A DNA stretch of 8,082 nucleotides. Source: JBAXGE01 sp044344145. Its GTDB lineage: Bacteria > Planctomycetota > Phycisphaerae > WQYP01. A program made the translations under genes and the position numbers. The stretch spans positions 1-8,082 of the forward strand of contig JBIJDM010000131.1 in assembly GCA_044344145.1 (NCBI GenBank), given 5' to 3'. Positions 1 through 5,650 of the stretch are shown here, in pieces (the stretch's first letter is position 1; every line of letters begins with the position of its first letter). The notes under the pieces are model-generated. The model was not told the origin of the DNA. It saw nothing but the letters and a program-made list of their open reading frames with translations, and ran no database searches.

Positions 1-85
1 TGTGTTCTGGGCGGGTAAGGTCATCATGGGTCTGGTCATCGCCGGGGTGCTGATCAGCAGCGTGTATTGGATTTCGACGCGGTAG
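1..85 (+). CDS. C-terminal fragment of a membrane protein (cut by the window edge)
   Basis: An open frame entering from the left edge (first full codon at base 2) reads 27 codons and stops at TAG 83-85. The visible residues begin VFWAGKVIMGLVIAGVLISS and end VYWISTR. They form one strongly hydrophobic stretch of about 18-20 residues followed by a short tail ending in Arg, as expected for the last transmembrane helix of an integral membrane protein. There is too little to name a family. The gene runs towards the minus-strand lipoprotein gene ending at 148. The 62 bases between them (86-147) contain no convincing hairpin-plus-T-run terminator. A chance open frame of this length is possible, so confidence is moderate. 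Confidence 0.5.
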   Translation, partial: VFWAGKVIMGLVIAGVLISSVYWISTR

Positions 86-147
86 ACGTCTTCTATATCC
101 CAACAACCGGGCCAACATCCACCGCCGACAGCGTTCAACGGGACGAC

Positions 148-606
148 CTATTCAACCGGCCAGATACCTTTATACTTGATCTCACCTTGGGGCTTCTGAC
201 GATACTTCGCGGCAATTAGTTCGTCGTCACGACTGTAAAGCGAAATATCACTCACCATATCTGACATCTTCGGCACTAAACCCTCGCTGGCAAAAAAGGT
301 AACCTGTAAACAACGGCCATCATGCATGTGATACACATAAATACGACCAAATACACCTTCAGCCGATGGCGTTCCCAGCACATTGGTAACATCGCGTACC
401 GTCATGTCCAAATTAATTTTTCGAATTATCTGCGATGAATATACCAGCCCAGGATAGATGGTCCAGCCGTTATCATCAATGTACATCTTATTGCCATCCT
501 CATCCACGAACGGATCATCGGCCGTACCCGCCGGCCCGGCACATGCGGCCAGACCAAAGGGAACCAATACCAACACCAGTGCAAGAGCCGTCTTTAGCTT
601 CACCAT
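148..606 (-). CDS. Lipoprotein with BamE/SmpA-like core, paralog A
   Basis: A 152-residue predicted lipoprotein of unknown function. Residues 1-21 are a signal peptide with a hydrophobic core, followed by a clear lipobox L-A-A-C with the lipidated Cys at 22. Position +2 is Ala, so there is no Asp inner-membrane retention signal by the E. coli rule. After a short Gly/Ala linker comes an acidic segment (DPFVDEDGNKMYIDDNGW, about 31-48), then the core INLDMTVRDVTNVLGTPSAE (about 64-83) and aromatic strand-like stretches. The pattern 'D/G-M-T..V...LG.P......Y.Y......V.FF' resembles the SmpA/OmlA (BamE-like) small-lipoprotein fold; that link is inference and no function should be assumed. The start is set by GGAG at 615-618, 8 bases upstream of the ATG. 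It lies 53 bases downstream of its paralog and is probably co-transcribed with it, since no separate promoter is obvious. The gene ends WPVE then TAG. Confidence 0.85.
   Translation of the reverse strand: MVKLKTALALVLVLVPFGLAACAGPAGTADDPFVDEDGNKMYIDDNGWTIYPGLVYSSQIIRKINLDMTVRDVTNVLGTPSAEGVFGRIYVYHMHDGRCLQVTFFASEGLVPKMSDMVSDISLYSRDDELIAAKYRQKPQGEIKYKGIWPVE
397..423. repeat. Copy A of a 27-base exact repeat inside the tandem lipoprotein genes
   Basis: These 27 bases are identical to 909-935, offset by 512 bases. They encode the shared INLDMTV part of both lipoproteins. Similarity continues past the exact block through the acidic segment and lipobox regions with scattered third-position changes, so this is the best preserved part of a gene duplication and not a mobile repeat. 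Confidence 0.9.
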
Positions 607-659
607 AACATGATCTCCATAGCAAAAGGATGAACCGGTGGAAAGGCCCAGCTGGGCGT

Positions 660-1136
660 TTAATTTACTGGCCAGATGCCGTCGTATTCGATCTCACTTT
701 GGGGTGTTTTGCGATACTGTTCGGCAATTATTTCACCGCCACGATCACAGAGCATAATGTAGTGCACCTTATCTGAGCTCTTGGCCACAAGACCCTCGCT
801 GACAAAAAAGCCAACCATCAAGTGACCGCCATCACTCAAGTAATATAAATATTGAGACCCGAATTGATCTTCCGCCGAAGGCGTTCCGAGCTCACGAGTA
901 ACCCCCTGTACCGTCATGTCCAAATTAATTTTTCGGATAATCTGCGACGAATATACCAGCCCTTGATGGATGGTCCAGCCGTCATCATCAATGTACAACT
1001 TATTGCCATCATCATCCACAAATGGATCATCGGCCGTGCCTGCTGGCTCACCCGGCCCGGCACATGACGCCAATCCGAAGGGCAACACCAACAGCACCAA
1101 CAGCAACAGCAAACGTGCATACTTGAGCATCACCAT
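660..1136 (-). CDS. Lipoprotein with BamE/SmpA-like core, paralog B
   Basis: A 158-residue predicted lipoprotein, tandem paralog of the gene downstream. The chosen ATG (1134-1136) has GGAGAG at 1143-1148 with 6-base spacing. A GTG 21 bases further upstream is in frame but would place that ribosome-binding site inside the gene. The signal peptide is very Leu-rich (LLLLLVLLVLPFG) and ends in lipobox L-A-S-C with the lipidated Cys at 25. The mature part repeats the paralog's layout: DPFVDDDGNKLYIDDDGW, an identical SSQIIRKINLDMTV block, LGTPSAE, and a final GIWPV. Hand alignment gives about 79 identities over 120 gap-free positions. The middle (after LGTPSAE) and the charged C-terminal region have diverged most. 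As for the paralog, the BamE-like fold is inferred from the 'DMT..VT..LGTP' pattern and the function is unknown. It is first in the two-gene unit and has a candidate promoter in 1193-1222. Confidence 0.85.
   Translation of the reverse strand: MVMLKYARLLLLLVLLVLPFGLASCAGPGEPAGTADDPFVDDDGNKLYIDDDGWTIHQGLVYSSQIIRKINLDMTVQGVTRELGTPSAEDQFGSQYLYYLSDGGHLMVGFFVSEGLVAKSSDKVHYIMLCDRGGEIIAEQYRKTPQSEIEYDGIWPVN
909..935. repeat. Copy B of the 27-base exact repeat
   Basis: This is the partner of 397-423, in the same orientation and at the matching codon positions of the upstream lipoprotein paralog. Identity at third positions across nine codons suggests a fairly recent duplication, local gene conversion or strong constraint. 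Confidence 0.9.
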
Positions 1137-1192
1137 GATAATCTCTCCAAGCACCACAGATAATGGACCGGCGGAACACTACAGCAGAAATA

Positions 1193-1222
1193 ATTGTATC
1201 ACGAGCCAAATATTCACGGCAA
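1193..1222 (-). promoter_or_regulatory. Candidate promoter for the lipoprotein pair
   Basis: Read on the minus strand, there is a -35-like TTGCCG (1217-1222), an 18-base spacer and a -10-like TACAAT (1193-1198) preceded by TG-A as an extended -10. Transcription would start near 1186 and give a leader of about 50 bases before the ATG at 1136. The match is to the general sigma-70 consensus only; planctomycete promoters are poorly characterised. Confidence 0.35.
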
Positions 1223-1229
1223 ATATTTG
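1207..1229. promoter_or_regulatory. Paired CAAATATT elements, one a perfect palindrome
   Basis: CAAATATT occurs at 1207-1214 and again at 1220-1227 in the same direction, 13 bases apart. The second extends to the perfect 10-base palindrome CAAATATTTG (1220-1229). The pair straddles and overlaps the candidate -35 box (1217-1222) of the lipoprotein promoter. This position would suit a repressor or activator site, but AT-rich sequence produces such matches by chance, so the operator reading is inference. Confidence 0.3.
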
Positions 1230-1264
1230 TCCATGAAAAACGAAATGTTCGCCAAGATAATAAT

Positions 1265-1274
1265 ACCAATTGGT
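1265..1274. promoter_or_regulatory. Perfect palindrome in the divergent intergenic region
   Basis: ACCAATTGGT is a perfect 10-base inverted repeat near the middle of the 237-base region between the divergent lipoprotein and secreted-protein genes. It could be a protein-binding site serving either direction. No family of regulator is suggested by the sequence alone. Confidence 0.2.
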
Positions 1275-1309
1275 TTGATTAACGTCGCCACAATTACAGT
1301 TGATTTTAC

Positions 1310-1338
1310 TTGTCCCCGTGTTGCCCACTGAGTAAACT
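1310..1338 (+). promoter_or_regulatory. Candidate promoter for the secreted protein gene
   Basis: A -35-like TTGTCC (1310-1315) and a -10-like TAAACT (1333-1338) are separated by 17 bases; each box matches the sigma-70 consensus at four of six positions. The predicted start near 1345 leaves a leader of about 29 bases before the ATG at 1374. A small hairpin TTGTT/AACAA (1345-1349 with 1358-1362, 8-base loop) would lie at the very 5' end of that transcript and touch the AAGGAG ribosome-binding site. Confidence 0.3.
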
Positions 1339-1373
1339 GGTGCGTTGTTCATATGGCAACAAGGAGACCTGAT

Positions 1374-2189
1374 ATGAAACTTACGCTCTGGGCCGTGGCA
1401 CTATGTTTGATCACACTGGCAGGTATCACGGCAACCGCCACCACACCTCCCGCTTCGGCCACGCAACCTGCCGTGCTCAAGCCTTTGGAAGCGGGTGTGT
1501 TCACTTCGGGCAAGTGGGAATATCGTTGTATTGTGACGCTGCCGGGAACCAGGAGTGAAGGGCGCTTGGGCGAGTTGCGTTATGACGGTAAAATGTTGCC
1601 CGAACCGGCGAACACAAATGATTATGTATTAACTCCGTGGGGACTCATCTACTGGTACGGTAAAGGTAACATACCCTGGAATGGTAGGGGCTGGATACCC
1701 ACAAATCCCTCTGATCGCAAGCCGATTGGCGATCTGGTGGCGAGTCCGACCGGCGAGGCACAAACCATCGTGTGGGTGCAACTGATAGATCCGACCTCGA
1801 GCACTCTTAACAACCAATCCAAACCCGTCACAGGATGGGTGAAAGAGGCCCTGGACAAAGTCGATCTCAAGCAGGCTTGTGTGATCCGGGACTGGACTCC
1901 GCTGCTGCCCACGGGCGCGAGTGTGCAATTCATCGCTCCGGCATCACGGCGCAACCCCTTCGAACTCGCGCTGCATCTGGGGCAGACCGAGAATCTGAAA
2001 CCCGTACAGATTCTCAACGCCAATAACACGATCGCAATTGAACTGCCCCGGGTGAATAACACAACGCAACTACAAAAGATAATTAACCACATTCCGGTTG
2101 AACAGAAAGAAATAGAAATTTATATTGCCTACAGAGTCGCCACAACGGTTGCGCCAACCAGCCAGCCGGCTACTCAGGCCAAACCGTAA
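1374..2189 (+). CDS. Secreted or periplasmic protein of unknown function
   Basis: A 271-residue exported protein that I do not recognise. The ATG at 1374 is chosen because AAGGAG (1361-1366) lies 7 bases upstream; the in-frame ATG at 1353 precedes that ribosome-binding site and has none itself. Residues 1-22 form a Sec signal peptide (MKLTLWAVALCLITLAGITA) with likely cleavage after ATATA. No lipobox Cys follows. A low-complexity Thr/Pro/Ala/Gln linker (TTPPASATQPA) leads into a globular part. Around residues 88-115 this is rich in Trp, Tyr and Gly (TPWGLIYWYGKGNIPWNGRGW), which may suggest a surface-exposed beta fold. The end is a second low-complexity tail, APTSQPATQAKP. Such Q-P-A-T tails are frequent in Phycisphaerae-type planctomycete secreted proteins. 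The gene is divergent from the lipoprotein pair and converges on the CLC gene with only 14 bases between stop codons, with no visible terminator there. Confidence 0.85.
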   Translation: MKLTLWAVALCLITLAGITATATTPPASATQPAVLKPLEAGVFTSGKWEYRCIVTLPGTRSEGRLGELRYDGKMLPEPANTNDYVLTPWGLIYWYGKGNIPWNGRGWIPTNPSDRKPIGDLVASPTGEAQTIVWVQLIDPTSSTLNNQSKPVTGWVKEALDKVDLKQACVIRDWTPLLPTGASVQFIAPASRRNPFELALHLGQTENLKPVQILNANNTIAIELPRVNNTTQLQKIINHIPVEQKEIEIYIAYRVATTVAPTSQPATQAKP

Positions 2190-2203
2190 ATCACCGAGCA
2201 GGA

Positions 2204-3523
2204 TCACGGCAACGGCGGTAACTTCGGGGCGTCTTTACGCTGGGTGGCATAGATGCCGTGCGAACCGCTGCACAGATACGACACGAAACAGGCCACGGCC
2301 AGATAGACCGCGTGGGTGGGGCCGAAGAGTTCCACGCCCATAATCGTGCAGGCCAGCGGGGTATTGGTTGCCCCGGCAAAGACCGCTACGAAACCCAGCG
2401 CGGCCATCATATCCACCGGCACGCCCAGCACGCCGCCCAGCGTATTGCCCAGTGCCGCGCCAATGAAAAACAGCGGTGTTACTTCGCCTCCCTTGAAACC
2501 ACAACTCAAAGTAATTACTGTGAACAGCAACTTCCAGAACCAACTGAACGCCTGCGCCCCGCCGGGGCTGAAACTGCTGACGATGGACACGCTGCCCTCT
2601 GGGCCGGTGACCCCCAGCCCCAGATAATCGCGCGTGCCCAGCAGATAGACCAGTAGAATAATCACACTGCCGCCCACCACCGGCCGCAACCACACCCACG
2701 GAATCGCGTAGGCCCAAAATTGGGTCAGCCGATGGGTGCCGCGGGCAAAGAGTTGGCTGGCGAGTCCAAACGCCACCGCCGCCACCACGACTTTGAGCAT
2801 GAGCAGCGCATGGACGGGCAAATCCATTGCCCCCAGGCTTTGAATCAATCCCTGCACGTGAAAACCGGTGTGCTGTATCCCCCAACCCTGACAGACCCAG
2901 TCCGACACCACACTGGCGATCAGGCAGGGCAGAATCGCGTCATAGCTCATGCGGCCAATCACCAGCACTTCCAGCGCGAAGATGGCCCCGGCCAGCGGTG
3001 TGCCGAAGACGCCACCAAACCCCGCCGCGATCCCGGCCATCAGCAGGATGCGAATCTCCGCGGCATGCAGCCAGCGCCAAGCATGGGCCAGCGTGCTGGC
3101 GATGCTACCGCCCATTTGAATGGCGGTACCTTCGCGCCCTGCGGACCCGCCGGTGAGATGCGTCAGAATAGTGCTGATGAGAATGAGCGGCGCCATGCGC
3201 CGGGGTACGCCCCCGCCGGGTTTATGCACCGCATCGAGCAACAGGTTATTGCCCCCTTTGGCGGAACTGCCCAGATGCTCATAGAGCAGGACCATCACCA
3301 GACCCGCGACCGGCAGAAAAAATAACAACCACGGCATCTGCGTGCGTTGCTGCGTGGCCCAATCCAACAGATACAGAAACAAGGCACAGGCCGACCCCAC
3401 CAACACGCCCAGCGCTGTGGCCAACCAAGCCCAGCGCCAGGCATAGCGCAGCAGGTCGGCACTTTCGCGATAAAAACGCCGCCACGACAAGCTGATCTGA
3501 TGATACCATGGGGCCGTCGGCAT
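2204..3523 (-). CDS. CLC-family anion channel / anion-proton antiporter
   Basis: A 439-residue polytopic protein of the voltage-gated chloride channel (CLC, Voltage_CLC) family. Family signatures in order are: GGNNLLLDAVHKPGGGVP (about 90-106); the gate motif GGSAGREGTAIQMGGS (about 125-140) with gating Glu at about 131; the inverted-repeat helix ALEVLVIGRMSYDAILP; GFKGGEVTPLFFIGAALGN (about 342-360), equivalent to the GxFxP loop; and ATNTPLACTIMGVELFG near the end. Cl-selective members normally have GSGIP with an ion-binding Ser at the first position; here it is GGNN. Asn or Met replacement there is a known trait of CLC-F fluoride/proton antiporters, so fluoride export is a reasonable but unproven alternative. 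The start is ATG 3521-3523 with GGGAG at 3529-3533. A TTG 90 bases upstream is in frame but would include a promoter and lacks a ribosome-binding site. No cytoplasmic CBS domains are present. It is the last gene on this strand, 93 bases after the TPR gene. Confidence 0.93.
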   Translation of the reverse strand: MPTAPWYHQISLSWRRFYRESADLLRYAWRWAWLATALGVLVGSACALFLYLLDWATQQRTQMPWLLFFLPVAGLVMVLLYEHLGSSAKGGNNLLLDAVHKPGGGVPRRMAPLILISTILTHLTGGSAGREGTAIQMGGSIASTLAHAWRWLHAAEIRILLMAGIAAGFGGVFGTPLAGAIFALEVLVIGRMSYDAILPCLIASVVSDWVCQGWGIQHTGFHVQGLIQSLGAMDLPVHALLMLKVVVAAVAFGLASQLFARGTHRLTQFWAYAIPWVWLRPVVGGSVIILLVYLLGTRDYLGLGVTGPEGSVSIVSSFSPGGAQAFSWFWKLLFTVITLSCGFKGGEVTPLFFIGAALGNTLGGVLGVPVDMMAALGFVAVFAGATNTPLACTIMGVELFGPTHAVYLAVACFVSYLCSGSHGIYATQRKDAPKLPPLP

Positions 3524-3557
3524 GCAGACTCCCAAAACGGGCCTAAATCCGATGGGT

Positions 3558-3586
3558 AGTATAACGAATATGGAGGGATATGTCCG
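3558..3586 (-). promoter_or_regulatory. Candidate promoter for the CLC gene
   Basis: On the minus strand there is a -35-like CGGACA (3581-3586), exactly 17 bases, then -10 TATACT (3558-3563, five of six consensus positions). Transcription would start near 3551, leaving a leader of about 28 bases with the GGGAG ribosome-binding site before the ATG at 3523. This supports the shorter start and suggests the transporter is expressed independently of the upstream exosortase operon. That leader is too short to hold a fluoride riboswitch. Confidence 0.45.
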
Positions 3587-3616
3587 CCGTGCGTGCAGGA
3601 TGGGAACGTGCAAGAA

Positions 3617-5650
3617 TCAGCGTCGGCCCTGCAGACTGGCCTCGTAGGCCCGCTGCGCCAGGGTTTTAAGCGCCGCATCATCGGGCCGAAGTTTGAGGGC
3701 AATTTGCGCCCAGCGATACGCCTCTTTGCCATCCCCCTGATTCTGCAAAATACCATCGGCCAGATTCTTGGCGGCCAAATACTCTTTGGGGTCCAGTTCG
3801 TAAATGCGCCGCAGGGCGGTTTCGGCCAACGGCCAGTCCTTCTGGCCATCCGCCCAAACGGCCAGGGTCCAGAAGCGCCGTTGCATGGCCATGGCTTCAT
3901 CCGGACGATCCGCTGGCGGAAGGCTCTTGAGTTCCAAAGCGGTCAAAGTCTGAAAATGGTTCACCAGACTAATGGTGTGTGACCAATCGCCATCCCGGCG
4001 CAACCCCAGCGCCAAGCCCAACGCCACCGGAGTCAAGCCCGGCCGCAAGGTGACGGCCTTAAGCCAATGGGCACCGGCAGTGCCCCGGTCCCCAGAACGC
4101 TGGGCCGCCACGGCCAGAAACATATGGCCCACGGCATGGCGCGGTGCGATGACAATCACTTCATGCAGCAGGATCGCGGCCCGCGCCGCGGCTTTGGGAT
4201 CGTTCTTGTGGTTCAACAACAACTGGGCCTGTAGTAACCGCCAGGAAGTCGCATCGGGCGGGGATTGCTTTTTGATGCGGGCTATCACATCCGCTTGCCG
4301 GGCTTCATCTTCGCGATGCACAAAACACTGGGCCAGAGCCAGTAATTGAACCCGGGACAAATCGTCCAATTTGCGCCCCGAAGCGGCGCAGAGCGGACAA
4401 GTCACCGCCGGGCGCGTGCCGGCCTGCGCTGGGGCGGAGGTTGTGGTGGTGCCGGTTTCATTGATGTTGGGAATCATTCCCGCCACGGCTTCGTCCCCGC
4501 TGGCCACCAGCGTTAAAGCCAATAAATTACGGGCTTGGGTCCACCACGGCGCCAGGGTGGCGGCGCGGTCCGACCAGCGCAAGGCCGACCAGGGCTCATC
4601 AAGGGCCAACAGCGCTTGGGCCCGCACATACGCCAGCGGCGCCAGTCCCGGCGCCACCGTCGCCAGACCTTCGGCCGCCCGCGCCACCCGCAAGGGATCA
4701 CGCGGTGAGGTGGTGAGGGCCAGAATCAATTCCTGCCATAATGCGCCCATGGCCGGATCACCCGAGGCGCCAGCCTGTGCCGCAATCTGGGTGACTTCCG
4801 CGCTACGGTCCAGTTGCGCCAACGCCAAGGCCGTAACCAGAGCCATGCCTCCATCCACATCCCCGGTCGGACGGTGCTGCCAAAGCGCGAGGACCGCTTC
4901 ATGGCGCCCCAGCGTAAAATTGTGCACCAATGCGCCGCGCCGTACGACCTGCGGTAGTGCCAAAGCGGCATGCCGGGTCGCCCATTCGGTGGCGCGTTCA
5001 TTCTGCCCCTGCCGCAGCAATAACCAGTAATAGGAATAGACCACCAGCGGGTCATCGGTCGCCGTCGGCAGCGTGAGCAGCTTGGCCGGCGCTTTCAGAT
5101 ATTCCTGCCAGGCTTTCAGGGCCGGATGGTCTACCACCGCCGGCGGGAGACGATTGATGAAACTCTGGACTTCATCGTTTTTATTCAAACCGAGCATGAT
5201 CCGCAAATTCAGCACCGCACTGGCCGCATCATGACGGGCATCCCAGTTACGCACGGCCCACAGCAGACTATCGCTCTGGCGATTGGTCAGCAGGGCCAAA
5301 TCCGCCAATAACGCGGTGGCATCGGGGCCCAACTGGGGATCGGCGATTACTTTGCGTGCGGCCGTGATGGCCATTTCCATATGTTGCCCGGCGGGAACGG
5401 GACACTCCACCCAGGCCCGGGCCATGGCCAGATGATCCGCCGTGGTATAGGGCACTTTGTAGGCCCGTTTATACTGCAGCAGGGCCGCGCCCCAACGCTG
5501 GTCCGCGCTGGCCTGCCGGGCCGCGGTCAGGGCGGTTTCTGCGGACACCTGCCCATTATTACGCTGGCCCAACCACCACTTGCCCACTCCGGCGGCGCCC
5601 AACGCCAGCGCGCCCAGGATCAGTAACATAATCAGATGGGATTTTTTCAT
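3617..5650 (-). CDS. Membrane-anchored TPR-repeat protein of the exosortase operon
   Basis: A 677-residue protein with an N-terminal uncleaved signal anchor (about 6-27, preceded by KK) and a long helical, Ala/Leu-rich remainder that would lie on the periplasmic side. TPR-like helix pairs are visible at about 38-66, 335-370, 466-537 (best: AVGHMFLAVAAQRSGDRG then AHWLKAVTLRPG) and 590-657 (LAETALRRIYELDPKEY, EAYRWAQIALKLRPDD). The repeat solenoid is interrupted at about 396-430 by a Thr/Ser/Ala-rich insertion containing CPLC (418-421), with a further C442 and H445 nearby; whether these bind metal is unknown. The start ATG overlaps the exosortase stop as ATGA and has GGAGG at 5658-5662, so translation is likely coupled. 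TPR proteins (PrsT-type) accompany many PEP-CTERM/exosortase loci, but this one has no lipobox and is not clearly that family. A scaffold or substrate-handling role is inference. Confidence 0.9.
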   Translation of the reverse strand: MKKSHLIMLLILGALALGAAGVGKWWLGQRNNGQVSAETALTAARQASADQRWGAALLQYKRAYKVPYTTADHLAMARAWVECPVPAGQHMEMAITAARKVIADPQLGPDATALLADLALLTNRQSDSLLWAVRNWDARHDAASAVLNLRIMLGLNKNDEVQSFINRLPPAVVDHPALKAWQEYLKAPAKLLTLPTATDDPLVVYSYYWLLLRQGQNERATEWATRHAALALPQVVRRGALVHNFTLGRHEAVLALWQHRPTGDVDGGMALVTALALAQLDRSAEVTQIAAQAGASGDPAMGALWQELILALTTSPRDPLRVARAAEGLATVAPGLAPLAYVRAQALLALDEPWSALRWSDRAATLAPWWTQARNLLALTLVASGDEAVAGMIPNINETGTTTTSAPAQAGTRPAVTCPLCAASGRKLDDLSRVQLLALAQCFVHREDEARQADVIARIKKQSPPDATSWRLLQAQLLLNHKNDPKAAARAAILLHEVIVIAPRHAVGHMFLAVAAQRSGDRGTAGAHWLKAVTLRPGLTPVALGLALGLRRDGDWSHTISLVNHFQTLTALELKSLPPADRPDEAMAMQRRFWTLAVWADGQKDWPLAETALRRIYELDPKEYLAAKNLADGILQNQGDGKEAYRWAQIALKLRPDDAALKTLAQRAYEASLQGRR

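Noticed and set aside
646..657. Perfect palindrome GCCCAGCTGGGC between the two lipoprotein genes as a terminator
   Set aside because: The stem would be only four G/C pairs around a 4-base loop, and the following bases (CTTTCC on the minus strand) are not a real T-run. The downstream paralog probably needs read-through.
1649..2092. A 147-codon minus-strand open frame opposite the secreted protein gene
   Set aside because: The plus-strand frame has a signal peptide, ribosome-binding site and coherent ends. The antisense product is Cys/Arg/Ser-rich and domain-free.
2720..3325. A 201-codon plus-strand open frame opposite the CLC gene
   Set aside because: It is antisense to clear CLC coding sequence, its product is rich in His, Arg, Gln and Pro with no domain, and it has no credible start context.
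3524..3613. N-terminal extension of the CLC protein to a TTG codon at 3611-3613
   Set aside because: No ribosome-binding site precedes the TTG, the added 30 residues are not CLC-like, and the ATG at 3523 has GGGAG at good spacing and its own promoter upstream.
3524..3616. Possible fluoride riboswitch upstream of the CLC gene
   Set aside because: I could not find the conserved crcB-motif segments or a matching pseudoknot layout in the 93 bases, and a promoter-like pair lies within them, leaving too short a leader.
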